From: Streptomyces djakartensis
GTDB taxonomy: Bacteria > Actinomycetota > Actinomycetes > Streptomycetales > Streptomycetaceae
Direction of reading: 5' to 3'
Length of the DNA: 64,000 nt
Assembly: GCF_014651075.1 (NCBI RefSeq)
Contig: NZ_BMWE01000010.1
Location: 1 to 64,000 of the forward strand
The stretch's first letter is position 1. Each line of letters opens with the position of its first letter. The notes beneath the pieces are model-generated. The model was not told the DNA's origin and searched no databases. It saw only the letters and a program-made list of their open reading frames with translations. The position numbers and the translations under genes were made by a program. Below are positions 25,750-34,079 of the stretch, one piece after another.

Positions 25750-26189
25750 CCGGCGGCGGCGTCCGCTCCGTCCCGGGCCGGATCCCTCCGGCCCGGGACG
25801 GTTCTCGCGCCCTTCACCAACCCCCCTGCGGAAGGACGTCCGACGACGCGGCACTGCGCACCCCGAGCCCGGCAGTCCGCGCCGCCACCCCGATCCGGCG
25901 TTCCGCCCAGAGTTCCCCGGCCCTGAGCCGACCGACACGGATCACGACCCACACTCGCCGAGGACTCCCGTCGCCGAAGCCCTCGTCGTCCCCTCACGGC
26001 GAATCGCTCCCACCAGCGTGATCAAACCATCACGACGCGTCAACACCCGTTCGAGGGTTCGCCACTTATGACCCTTTTGATCCAGGCGCGCACGGAAGCA
26101 CGCCCCGGCGCACCGCATCGCGGCAGGACAGGGCCGCTCAGTCGCCGTGCACCCGTACACCTCAGTCACCACGCCTGACGCCGGTTGCC
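25750..26189. other. 440-bp intergenic region
   Basis: Holds a perfect 12-bp stem, GTCCCGGGCCGG (25770-25781) and CCGGCCCGGGAC (25788-25799), a GC-rich terminator for the IPT/TIG gene. Open frames further right have no ribosome binding site or family resemblance; I see no gene. Confidence 0.6.
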
Positions 26190-26684
26190 TTACACCGCCT
26201 CGTAGGTGATCCCCTCGCGAGCCGCCGCGGCCCCGCCGTACGGCACCACGCCACTCCCGCAGGCGGCGGCACCGCGTGATCCGGCGCCGCAGTCCAGCTC
26301 GCACCAGATGCGCTTGCCGGCACCCTCGGTGGTCCATCCCCAGCGGTCGGCGAGACCGTCGACGAGAGCCAGGCCGCGCCCGCCGGTCGCGTCGTCGTCC
26401 GCCCACCGGGGCACGGGGGCGCGGACGCTGCGGTCGGCGACCTCGAGGCGGACGATGGCCTCACCGGCCGCCGCACCCGGCAGCGAAAGCCGCAGCACGG
26501 CCGGGCACCCGGTGTGCACCACGGCATTGGTGACGAGCTCGGAGACGAGCAGGATCAGCGTCTCGGCGAGCGGCTCGTCGGCCTGTATGCCCGACCCGGC
26601 CAGGCGCGAGCGGGCCCACCGCCGGGCCCGCCCCACTTCTGCGGGGTCGGGCCGGATCTCCAGCTGCACTTGAAGCACCTGCAC
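26190..26684 (-). CDS. ATP-binding protein, RsbW-like anti-sigma/serine kinase (HATPase)
   Basis: 164-residue GHKL-type ATPase domain of the small kinases common in Streptomyces that act on anti-sigma antagonists. N box ELVTNAVVHTG near 49-59, G1 region VADRSVRAPVPR near 82-93, and G2 motif GGRGLALVDGLADRWGW near 101-117. The last 30 residues are Gly/Ala-rich and not conserved. GTG start at 26684. No STAS partner is adjacent; one is encoded at 32786-33160, but a link is not shown by position. Confidence 0.87.
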   Translation of the reverse strand: MQVLQVQLEIRPDPAEVGRARRWARSRLAGSGIQADEPLAETLILLVSELVTNAVVHTGCPAVLRLSLPGAAAGEAIVRLEVADRSVRAPVPRWADDDATGGRGLALVDGLADRWGWTTEGAGKRIWCELDCGAGSRGAAACGSGVVPYGGAAAAREGITYEAV

Positions 26685-27112
26685 CGCTCACACCATCCGA
26701 ACCGGCGGACACTTAGGCTCGCGCCTCACGAAGGCCACGATCGTAGCCATTTTCTGCATGGCCAGAACAACGGCCGGGGCAGAGATCACGGAACGTGAAT
26801 CCCTTGTGGGACAGCATGGTTGACGTACAGTCACCCCAACAAGCGCTTCGGGCATATTCCAGCGCGAAGGAGTACCCGTGCGGCATACTGTGCGACGCTC
26901 GCCGTGGGCAGTCGAACAGGCGGCGCCACCGGGCCGCGCTGCACTCAGAGCCACTCGCATCTCACACAAGGTACCGGAGCGGGCGGCCGACTCCGGGCTG
27001 TGACGAGTCACACGGAGGACACGACCCGGTATCAACTCTCCGTAGTTCCGGCATGCCACGATCCGCGACATGATCGCGGGCTCGCCCTGCTACGCCGCAG
27101 CCAGCGGGCCCG
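26685..27112. other. 428-bp region holding only a possible small ORF
   Basis: The region between the ATPase gene and the acyl-CoA dehydrogenase operon's 3' end. Apart from the 41-codon ORF at 26878-27003, nothing with coding character was recognised. G+C is lower than in the neighbouring genes. Confidence 0.5.
26878..27003 (+). CDS. Possible small protein of 41 residues
   Basis: GTG at 26878 is preceded by GCGAAGGAGTACCC, a strong ribosome binding site 7 nt upstream. The ORF encodes a basic peptide (starts MRHTVRRSPWAVEQAAPPGR) ending at TGA 27001-27003. No family recognised. It may be a real short gene or the 5' remnant of a longer one; the other reading frame stays open beyond its stop. 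Confidence 0.3.
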   Translation: MRHTVRRSPWAVEQAAPPGRAALRATRISHKVPERAADSGL

Positions 27113-28045
27113 TCAGGGCGCTCCCGGCCACAGGTCCGCCGCGAGCACCTCCTCACTCTCCGTGACTTCCCCGGCGCGTTGCGTTCGAACCCATGCGCGT
27201 TTCAGATGCAGATGGACCTCGGACTCCCAGGTGAAGCCCATACCGCCGTGCACCTGGAGACAGTCGCGGGCGCCGCGCACGGCGGCCTCGTCGGCGAGCA
27301 GCCGGGCCGCGGCGACGTCGACCGGGTCAGCGGTGACCGCGGCCCCGTACACCGCGGCACGGGCCGTCTCCGTCCGGACCAGCATCCCGGCGCACAGGTG
27401 AGCGACGGCCTGGAAGGCCCCGATGGGGCGGCCGAACTGCTCGCGGGCCCGGGCGTGTTGCGCCGCCAGTTCGCAGACCCGGCCGGCCGTGCCGAGCTGC
27501 TCGGCGGCGGTGAGGAGGGTGGCGACCGGGTCCGGGGCGGATGCCGCGCCGGGCACCCGGTGCAGGGGGGTCAGCGGGTCGAGGGAGCGCAGCGGTACGG
27601 CTCCGGTGGCGTCGCCGCGCACGACGTCGGCTTCGGCAAGCCACTCCACCAGCCCGCCGTGCACGGCCGTCACGACGGCCTCCCCGGTGGCGGCTCCCGG
27701 CACGACGCCGGCCGCGAGGTGGGTGGCGACCAGCGGCCCGGGCAGCAGCGCCCGCCCCGCCTCCTCGAACACCAAGACCGCCTCCGGCAGCCCGAGTCCG
27801 ACCCCGCCGTCCGACTGAGGCAGCCGCAGCGCGAAGAACCCGGCATCCCCGAGTGCCCGCCACAGCGCCCGGTCCGGACCGGCGGGCCGGACGGTACGGC
27901 CCACCCCGCCACCGCCCACCCCGCCACCGCCCGGACCGCCATCGCCCGCGGCCGCCCGCAGCGCCTCGCCGTCGAAGTGCCGCGCCAGCACCTGCCGTAC
28001 ACCGGCCCGCAGGGCCCGCTGGTCGTCCGTCAGCCGGAACCGCAC
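27113..28045 (-). CDS. Acyl-CoA dehydrogenase (short, heteromer-type chain)
   Basis: 310-residue acyl-CoA dehydrogenase, shorter than the usual 380-400 because the beta domain is reduced. The C-terminal part is clear: AQHARAREQFGRPIGAFQAVAHLCAGM and QVHGGMGFTWESEVHLHLKRA. A Gly/Pro-rich insert (about residues 35-55) breaks the N-terminal helical domain. GTG start 28045, 6 bp after the stop of the next dehydrogenase, so the two chains are co-translated, as with the FadE pairs that form alpha2beta2 enzymes in steroid degraders. I infer such a heteromer. Third gene of the amidohydrolase operon. Confidence 0.88.
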   Translation of the reverse strand: MRFRLTDDQRALRAGVRQVLARHFDGEALRAAAGDGGPGGGGVGGGGVGRTVRPAGPDRALWRALGDAGFFALRLPQSDGGVGLGLPEAVLVFEEAGRALLPGPLVATHLAAGVVPGAATGEAVVTAVHGGLVEWLAEADVVRGDATGAVPLRSLDPLTPLHRVPGAASAPDPVATLLTAAEQLGTAGRVCELAAQHARAREQFGRPIGAFQAVAHLCAGMLVRTETARAAVYGAAVTADPVDVAAARLLADEAAVRGARDCLQVHGGMGFTWESEVHLHLKRAWVRTQRAGEVTESEEVLAADLWPGAP

Positions 28046-28051
28046 CGACCG

Positions 28052-29185
28052 TCACCGTCCCTTCGGCAGGCCGAGGATCCGCTCGGCGATGATGCCGTGC
28101 TGGATCTGCGACGTGCCGGCCGCGATCGTGTACGACAGCGAGGCCAGCCGGTCGAGCGCCCACGGCCGGTCCAGGTCGAGGCAGTCGGCGCCCAGGACCT
28201 CGGCCGCGGCGTCGTACAGCTCCTGGCGGGCGTGCGAGTACCGGAGCTTGAAGACCGAGCCCCCGGCACCGGGCACGCCGCCCGACGCCTCCGCCGCGCT
28301 CACGTTCCACTGCGTCAGCCGCCACAGCGCCCGGAACTCGGCGTTGAGCCTGCCCAGCCGGCGCCGCAGCGCCGGGTCGTCCCAGCGGCCGTTCCCGCGC
28401 GCCTCGACGGCCAGTTCGCCGAGGACGCGACGGCAGGCGACGACCTCGCCGGCGAAGGCCGTGCCGCGCTCGAAGGACAGTGTCACCATCGTGACGCGCC
28501 AGCCGTCGTTCTCGTCCCCGACCCGGTTACCCACCGGTACGCGCACCTCGTCGAGGAAGACCTCCGCGAACTCGGCCGTCCCGGTGAGCGTGCGCAGGGG
28601 CCGCACCGTGACGCCGGGCGCGTCCATGGGCAGGGCGAGCCAGGTGATGCCCCGGCGTTTTTGGGCGTCCGGGTCGGTGCGGACCAACAGCTCGCACCAG
28701 TCGGCGACTTCCGCGTGCGACGTCCAGATCTTGGAGCCGGTCACCACGTACTCGTCACCGTCGCGCCGCGCGCGGGTGCGCAGGGCGGCGAGGTCGGAGC
28801 CGGCCTCCGGTTCGCTGAAGCCCTGGCACCACACCTCCTCGCCGCGCAGGATGGGCGGCAGCCAGCGGGACCGCTGTGCGTCCGTGCCCTCGGCGGCGAC
28901 GGTCGGCCCGGCGTGCAGCAGGCCCACGAAGTTGGCCCCCACGTAGGGCGCTCCGGCCTTCTCGGTCTCCTCCAGGAAGATCAGCCGGACACTCGGCGTG
29001 GCGTCCCAGTGGACTGCGGCGTATCCGGCGTCGTACAGCCTGCGTTGCCAGCCGAGGTCGTACGCCCGCCGCCCGGGCCAGTCGTGGGGGGACGGTGCGG
29101 GCGGGAGAGCGGGGAGCGTCTTCGCGAGCCACTCCCGCAGCCGGGCCCGGAACTGCTCCTCCTCGGGCGTGTACGACAGGTCCAT
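28052..29185 (-). CDS. Acyl-CoA dehydrogenase (partner chain)
   Basis: 377-residue acyl-CoA dehydrogenase. WCQGFSEPEAGSDLAALRTRA at about 119-139 binds FAD and substrate, KIWTSHAEVADWCELLVRT follows, and the C-terminal AAGTSQIQHGIIAERILGLPKG is typical. Start ATG 29185 overlaps the amidohydrolase stop as TGATG. Likely forms a complex with the shorter dehydrogenase 6 bp downstream. Middle gene of the operon controlled by operator 8. Confidence 0.92.
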   Translation of the reverse strand: MDLSYTPEEEQFRARLREWLAKTLPALPPAPSPHDWPGRRAYDLGWQRRLYDAGYAAVHWDATPSVRLIFLEETEKAGAPYVGANFVGLLHAGPTVAAEGTDAQRSRWLPPILRGEEVWCQGFSEPEAGSDLAALRTRARRDGDEYVVTGSKIWTSHAEVADWCELLVRTDPDAQKRRGITWLALPMDAPGVTVRPLRTLTGTAEFAEVFLDEVRVPVGNRVGDENDGWRVTMVTLSFERGTAFAGEVVACRRVLGELAVEARGNGRWDDPALRRRLGRLNAEFRALWRLTQWNVSAAEASGGVPGAGGSVFKLRYSHARQELYDAAAEVLGADCLDLDRPWALDRLASLSYTIAAGTSQIQHGIIAERILGLPKGR

Positions 29186-30381
29186 CAGCGGTCGAGGTCC
29201 AGGTCGAGCATCCGGATGGCGTTGCCCCGCATGAGCTTGTGGACCGTCTCGTCGTCGAGGCCCCGGACGTGGTCGAGGGCGACCTGCTTGGTGTGCGGGA
29301 AGGTCGAGTCGACGTGCGGGTAGTCGGTCTCGAAGGTGGCGTTGTCGCGGCCGACGGCGTCGATCGACGCGACCCCGTGCTTGTCGCGGAAGAAGCAGCA
29401 GAAGATCTGCCGGTAGTAGTACGTGGAGGGCGGCTCGGGGATGGTGTCCCGCACGCCGCCCCAGGCGCGGTGTTCCTCCCACACGTCGTCGGCGCGTTCC
29501 AGGGCGTACGGCACCCAGCCCATCTGGCCCTCGGAGTAGGCGAGTTTGAGGCGCGGGAACCTCACCAGGACCCCGCTGAAGAGGAAGTCCATCATCGAGG
29601 CCATCGCGTTGTTGAAGCTGAGCGAGGCCTGGACCGCGGGCGGGGCGTCCGGGGAGGCGGCCGGCATCTGGGACGAGGACCCGATGTGCATGTTGACGAC
29701 CGTCCCGGTCTCCTGGCAGACCGCGAAGAAGGGGTCCCAGTAGCCGGAGTGGATGGACGGCAGCCCGAGGTGGGTGGGGATCTCGGAGAAGGTGACGGCC
29801 TTCACCCCGCGCGCGGCGTTGCGCCGGATCTCGGCGACCGCCAGTTCGACGTCCCACAGCGGGATCAGGCACAGCGGGATGAGCCGCCCTCCGCTGTCCC
29901 CGCACCACTCCTCGACCATCCAGTCGTTGTAGGCGCGCACGCAGGCCAGGGCGACCTCCTTGTCGTGCGCCTCGGCGAAGGTCTGGCCGCAGAAGCGGGG
30001 GAAGCTGGGGAAGCAGAGGCTCGCCTCGACGTGGTTCAGGTCCATGTCCTTGAGGCGCTCTTTGGGGTCCCAGCAGCCGGGTCGCATCTCCTCGCGGGTG
30101 ATGCCCTCGAGGGTCATCTCGTCCCGGTCGAAGCCGACGGCGGCGATGTTGCGCTTGTACGGGAACTTCAGGTCCTCGTAGATCCACCAGTCGGTGGGCG
30201 GGCCGTCCGGGTCCATGGTGATCCGGTACTTGCCGCCGATGTAGGCGAGTTCCCCGATTCCGGCGGTCAGCGGCCGGGGCCCGCGGTCGCGGTACCTGGC
30301 CGGCAGCCAGGTGTCGAAGAGGTGGGCCGGCTCGATCACGTGGTCGTCGACGCTGATGATGCGGGGCAGTTCGGTCGCCAT
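29185..30381 (-). CDS. Amidohydrolase family protein (metal-dependent, amidohydrolase_2 type)
   Basis: 398-residue TIM-barrel hydrolase of the ACMSD-like amidohydrolase group. The metal-binding D-x-H lies in ISVDDHVIEP (about 9-18); further metal ligands are expected in TVVNMHIGSSS and FETDYPHVDSTFPHT. Family members decarboxylate or hydrolyse aromatic or cyclic acids, so this enzyme could cleave a ring-derived intermediate. First gene of the operon amidohydrolase - dehydrogenase - dehydrogenase, 25 bp behind operator 8. Confidence 0.88.
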   Translation of the reverse strand: MATELPRIISVDDHVIEPAHLFDTWLPARYRDRGPRPLTAGIGELAYIGGKYRITMDPDGPPTDWWIYEDLKFPYKRNIAAVGFDRDEMTLEGITREEMRPGCWDPKERLKDMDLNHVEASLCFPSFPRFCGQTFAEAHDKEVALACVRAYNDWMVEEWCGDSGGRLIPLCLIPLWDVELAVAEIRRNAARGVKAVTFSEIPTHLGLPSIHSGYWDPFFAVCQETGTVVNMHIGSSSQMPAASPDAPPAVQASLSFNNAMASMMDFLFSGVLVRFPRLKLAYSEGQMGWVPYALERADDVWEEHRAWGGVRDTIPEPPSTYYYRQIFCCFFRDKHGVASIDAVGRDNATFETDYPHVDSTFPHTKQVALDHVRGLDDETVHKLMRGNAIRMLDLDLDR

Positions 30382-30406
30382 GGGTCCCCTCCGCCGGACG
30401 GTACTT

Positions 30407-30425
30407 ATCTGATGCCCTGTCAGTT
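30407..30425. promoter_or_regulatory. Operator copy 8 (19-bp palindrome)
   Basis: ATCTGATGCCCTGTCAGTT, 25 bp upstream of the amidohydrolase ATG. Paired with copy 9 in the divergent promoter region. Confidence 0.75.
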
Positions 30426-30433
30426 AGCATCCC

Positions 30434-30452
30434 ATCTGACGACCCGTCAGCC
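30434..30452. promoter_or_regulatory. Operator copy 9 (19-bp palindrome)
   Basis: ATCTGACGACCCGTCAGCC, 18 bp upstream of the acyl-CoA ligase GTG. Centre-to-centre distance to copy 8 is 27 bp. Confidence 0.78.
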
Positions 30453-30470
30453 AAGGAGCAGGGGGCGACC

Positions 30471-31973
30471 GTGAACGAGACCCCGCACACCCTGAGTTCG
30501 TCCCGCACCCTGTGGGAGCTGGTCGTCCGCCGGGCCGCCCTCAGCCCCGACCGCCCGCTCCTCCTCCAGGACGGCCGCACGCTGACCTTCGACGGACTGC
30601 GGGCACGGGGCGAGCGGGTCGCGGCCGGTCTGTACGGCATGGGCGTACGCCCCGGGACGGTGGTCGCCTGGCAGCTGCCCACCCGTGTCGAGACGGTTCT
30701 CCTCTCCTTCGCGCTGGCCCGCCTCGGCGCCGTGCAAAGCCCGGTCATCCCCTTCTACCGGGACCGCGAGGTCGGCTTCGCGCTGCGGGAGTCCAAGGCG
30801 GAGTTCTTCGCGGTGCCCGGCACCTGGCGCGGCTTCGACCACGCGGAGATGGCCCGGCGGCTCGGCGCGAGGGGCGTGTTCGAGGCGTACGACGACCTGC
30901 CCGACGGCGATCCGTCGGTGCTGCCGCCCCCGCCCCGCGACGGCACCGCCGTCCGCTGGATCTACTGGACGTCCGGCACGACCTCCGACCCCAAGGGCGT
31001 GCTGCACACGGACCGTTCCCTGCTGGCGGGCGGCTCCTGCCTGGCGCACGCGCTGCGGCCCTCGGCGGACGACGTGGGGTCGATCGCCTTCCCGTACGCC
31101 CACATCGGCGGCCCCGACTACACGGTGATGCTGCTGCTGTACGGCTTCCCGGCGGTGCTGTTCGAGCAGTTCGCGCTACCGGACGCGCTGGAGGACTACC
31201 GCGCGCACGGCGTGACGATGGCGGGCGGGTCGACGGCGTTCTACTCGATGTTGCTGGCGGAGCAGCGGGGGCAGCCCGGGACTCCGATCGTCCCGTCCCT
31301 GCGGCTGCTGGCGGGCGGCGGGGCGCCCAAGCCGCCGGAGCTGTACCACGCGGTGGTGCGCGAGATGGGTGTGCGGCTCACCCACGGCTACGGCATGACC
31401 GAGGTGCCGATGATCACCATGGGGGCGCCGGACGACGACCCCGAGCTGCTGGCGACGACGGAGGGGCGGCCGCCGGAGGGGATGGAGATACGGATCGTCG
31501 ACGGGGAGGTGCGGCTGCGCGGGGAGGCCGTGTGCCGCGGCTACCTGGATCCCGGCCAGACGGCGGAGGCCTTCGACGAGGAGGGGTTCCTGCGCACCGG
31601 CGACCTCGGGCACCTGACGGAGACCGGGCACCTGGTCCTCACCGGCCGGCTGAAGGACGTGATCATCCGCAAGGGGGAGAACATCTCGGCCCGGGAGATC
31701 GAGGACCTGCTGCACCGGCATCCGGCGGTCGGGGACGTGGCGGTGATCGGGCTGCCGGACGCCGGGCGCGGGGAGTTGGTGTGCGCGGTGGTGGAACAGC
31801 CGCCGGGAGCCGAGCCCTTGACGCTCCCGGCCGTCACCGCGTACCTGCGCGCCGAGGGGCTGTCCGTGCACAAGCTGCCGGAGCGGCTGGAAGTGGTGGA
31901 CGCCCTTCCGCGGGGCGAGACCCTGCGGAAGGTGCTGAAGTACAAGCTGCGTGAGCGCTACTCGGGTACGTGA
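30471..31973 (+). CDS. AMP-binding acyl-CoA synthetase (FadD-like)
   Basis: 500-residue ANL-superfamily ligase that activates a carboxylic acid through an acyl-adenylate to the CoA thioester. AMP motif IYWTSGTTSDPKGVLHT (about 164-180), LTHGYGMTEVPM (A5), YLDPGQTAEAFDEEGFLRTGDLG (A7/A8) and RKGENISAREIEDLL; the C-terminal lysine motif PRGETLRKVLKYKLRE includes the catalytic Lys. GTG start with AAGGAGCAGGGGG upstream. Divergent from the amidohydrolase operon and placed behind operator 9. It probably carries out the entry step of the regulon's pathway. Confidence 0.92.
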   Translation: MNETPHTLSSSRTLWELVVRRAALSPDRPLLLQDGRTLTFDGLRARGERVAAGLYGMGVRPGTVVAWQLPTRVETVLLSFALARLGAVQSPVIPFYRDREVGFALRESKAEFFAVPGTWRGFDHAEMARRLGARGVFEAYDDLPDGDPSVLPPPPRDGTAVRWIYWTSGTTSDPKGVLHTDRSLLAGGSCLAHALRPSADDVGSIAFPYAHIGGPDYTVMLLLYGFPAVLFEQFALPDALEDYRAHGVTMAGGSTAFYSMLLAEQRGQPGTPIVPSLRLLAGGGAPKPPELYHAVVREMGVRLTHGYGMTEVPMITMGAPDDDPELLATTEGRPPEGMEIRIVDGEVRLRGEAVCRGYLDPGQTAEAFDEEGFLRTGDLGHLTETGHLVLTGRLKDVIIRKGENISAREIEDLLHRHPAVGDVAVIGLPDAGRGELVCAVVEQPPGAEPLTLPAVTAYLRAEGLSVHKLPERLEVVDALPRGETLRKVLKYKLRERYSGT

Positions 31974-31997
31974 CCCGCTGCGGGCCGGCCTCCCAGC

Positions 31998-32044
31998 GGC
32001 GCGGGGAACCGCGCGAACAACCACCGACAGCCCGCAGCCGCCCG
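31998..32044 (+). repeat. Dispersed intergenic repeat, copy b
   Basis: GGCGCGGGGAACCGCGCGAA followed by caaccacc and cgcagccgcccg, close to copy a. Located 25 bp after the acyl-CoA ligase stop. Confidence 0.75.
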
Positions 32045-32104
32045 CCCGAGAAGAACCCGAACCCCTACGGCGAAGGGGCGCCGGCATCCCGCGGAGGCGT
32101 GGCC

Positions 32105-32617
32105 CTACTCGGGCACGGTGAAGTAGCGGGCGAAGGCGGGGACGACCTCGCTCTCGCCGACCTTGCCGTCGCCGTCCGCGTCGAGCGTGGCGGCGGCCGC
32201 GCGGGCGACGTCCTCGGGGGCGCCGAGGCACTTCAGGACGCGGGCGGCCTCCTCGGCCGTCGCGGCGCCGTCGCCGTCGGTGTCGGCGACGTCCAGGGCC
32301 GCGTGCAGGAAGGGGCGGGCGATCTCGGCGAACCGGTCGGGGTTGTCACGCAGGCGCTTGACCGCGCCGCCCACGAACTCCTCGCGCGTGATGCGCTGGT
32401 CGCCGTCGCGGTCCGCGATCCCCGCCATGCCCTGCCAGAACGCCTCCGCGCCGCCGTACAGCGCCTGTCCCTTGTCGGACCGGGCCGTGACGGCGAACTC
32501 CGTGAGGAGCGCCTTGGCCGCCCCCATGAAGTCCTCACGGTCGATGTAGCCGTTGCCGTCCTGGTCGAAAATGGCGAACCGGGCGGCGATCTTGCGCTCG
32601 TACTCGCTGCTGACCAT
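32105..32617 (-). CDS. EF-hand calcium-binding protein (calerythrin-like)
   Basis: 170-residue calcium-binding protein with canonical EF-hand loops at residues 18-29 (DQDGNGYIDRED), 69-80 (DRDGDQRITREE), 112-123 (DTDGDGAATAEE) and 146-157 (DADGDGKVGESE). This is the calerythrin/sarcoplasmic-type architecture of actinomycete Ca2+ sensors or buffers. The ATG at 32617 is preceded by GAAAGAG, and the frame upstream of it has no family match. Convergent with the acyl-CoA ligase; no partner is evident. Confidence 0.92.
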   Translation of the reverse strand: MVSSEYERKIAARFAIFDQDGNGYIDREDFMGAAKALLTEFAVTARSDKGQALYGGAEAFWQGMAGIADRDGDQRITREEFVGGAVKRLRDNPDRFAEIARPFLHAALDVADTDGDGAATAEEAARVLKCLGAPEDVARAAAATLDADGDGKVGESEVVPAFARYFTVPE

Positions 32618-32785
32618 GTCTCTTTCAGGCCGCCTTACGTCGGGTGTGGTGCGTCTCGCTCGGAGCGTACGACGGAGGGGGCCGCTCGGGCGCGGGAAAA
32701 CGTCACTTGTGCCAAGACCGGGGGAATTCCAGGACAACAGCGTGTCAGAACGGCGACACTCCGCCTACCGTGCGTCATCGGCGCG

Positions 32786-33160
32786 TCACGCGGACAGGGG
32801 TTCGCCCTCGTCACCCAGGGCGGCGTCCACATCGCCGTAGACGTCGAAGAGCCTGCGTACGCCCAGTGCGCCGAGGACGCGGTTCACATGCGACCCGTCG
32901 GCCGCGCCCCGGGCGGGCAGCACCAGCCGCAGCCGGCCCTGGCAGGAGCGGATCAGGCGACGGGCGGCGATGAGCACGCCGACGCCGCTGGAGTCGCAGA
33001 AGAACACCTCGGACAGGTCCAGGACAAGGCAGTGGTGCCCCTCGGCCACTACGTCGTGCACGCGCTGACGCAGCACCGGCGACGTCACCAGATCCAGCTC
33101 GCCCGACACTTGGAGCACGGCCCATTCGCCCTGCTCGCCGCCGGTCACTTTGAAGGTCAC
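32786..33160 (-). CDS. STAS-domain anti-sigma factor antagonist
   Basis: 124-residue SpoIIAA-like protein. The GELDLVTSPVLRQRV block (20-34) and the regulatory phosphoserine region FFCDSSGVGVL (about 53-63) are intact, so it can be switched by a serine kinase such as the GHKL ATPase family. Three GTG codons occur in a row; the third (33160) is chosen because GAAGGGC is 6-7 nt upstream. In this neighbourhood it sits beside an ECF sigma gene read in the opposite direction, but that sigma factor has its own zinc-finger anti-sigma, so direct control is not implied. Confidence 0.87.
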   Translation of the reverse strand: MTFKVTGGEQGEWAVLQVSGELDLVTSPVLRQRVHDVVAEGHHCLVLDLSEVFFCDSSGVGVLIAARRLIRSCQGRLRLVLPARGAADGSHVNRVLGALGVRRLFDVYGDVDAALGDEGEPLSA

Positions 33161-33497
33161 CACCACGCCCTTCGCTCGCCAAAACGGAAGCAATGCCTAC
33201 GCTTCCTTGCAGCGCGGCTGCCCAGCGGGCCGTTCCCCGAAACGCTACGCAGAAAACGGCTGCCCCTCAGAAGCGGCTTGTTTTGGTCGACTTCGATCCG
33301 ATTCGATCCTAACCAGACACGTCTGATCGGGGAGCGGGTGGGTAGGCGGCCCCCTACCACCTGCGGCCGACCAGGGGGCGCACATTGCCACAAAGGGGCG
33401 TGCGCTCTCGGACGTGCCGACTACATTTCGGGGAGACGTCGGCCACAGGCTGGACAGCGCACCGGCGCGGAACACGAGCAGGGGGTGAGGGAGCCGC
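33161..33497. other. 337-bp divergent promoter region
   Basis: Between the STAS and ECF sigma genes. Contains the direct repeat TTCGATCCGATTCGATCC (33292-33309) followed by TAACC, a possible promoter or operator for the sigma operon. No gene seen. Confidence 0.45.
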
Positions 33498-34079
33498 ATG
33501 GCGAAAAGGGACGTACCGCCTCGCTGGGACCGCAGGATGCAGCAGCGGCTGGCCCGCGGGGAGGCGGCCGCCCTCGGGGAGCTCTACGACCGGTTCGCCT
33601 CCCTCGTGCACGGCCTCGCCCACCGCGTGCTCGGCGACGAACGCGCCGCCGACAACATCACGCGCGAGGTCTTCGTCCACATCTGGGAGCATCCGGACTC
33701 CTACGACTCCCAGCAGGGCCCCCTGCGCACCTGGGTCGCCGCACTGACCCAGCGCCTGGCCGTCCAGCGCCTGCGCGCCACCGAGACCGCCACCCTCGCC
33801 CGCGAAGGCTCCGGCACCACGGAGGAACTGGAGCGCAGGGTGCGCCGGGCCTCGGTCGCCGCCCGGGCCGACTACATCGTCCAGTCCATGCCGGTCCCGC
33901 TCCGCTCGGCCCTGGAGCGGGCCTACTTCCAGCGCCGCGACTACCACCAGACCGCCGCCGACCTCGGCATCACCGAGGAGGAGGCCCGCCGTCGCCTCCG
34001 CCTCGGCCTGCAACTGCTGTCCACCGCCCACGACTCCGAGGCTCCGGGCGCACCGCCCGGATACGGGGGTGCGGCGTGA
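33498..34079 (+). CDS. ECF-type RNA polymerase sigma factor
   Basis: 193-residue sigma factor. Region 2 covers about 20-90 (LGELYDRFASLVHGLAHRVLGDERAADNITREVFVHIWEH) and region 4 about 125-180 (PLRSALERAYFQRRDYHQTAADLGITEEEARRRLRLGL). Its stop overlaps the start of the zinc-finger anti-sigma gene (GTGA), the usual way such pairs are coupled. ATG start with a GGGTGAGGGAG site upstream. Target promoters are unknown. Confidence 0.9.
   Translation: MAKRDVPPRWDRRMQQRLARGEAAALGELYDRFASLVHGLAHRVLGDERAADNITREVFVHIWEHPDSYDSQQGPLRTWVAALTQRLAVQRLRATETATLAREGSGTTEELERRVRRASVAARADYIVQSMPVPLRSALERAYFQRRDYHQTAADLGITEEEARRRLRLGLQLLSTAHDSEAPGAPPGYGGAA

Noticed and set aside
31970..34075. Very long open frame continuing upstream of the anti-sigma gene (over 700 codons)
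   Set aside because: It runs antisense to the EF-hand and STAS genes and across the ECF sigma gene. Only the part from GTG 34076 has family resemblance. Long frames arise from GC bias.
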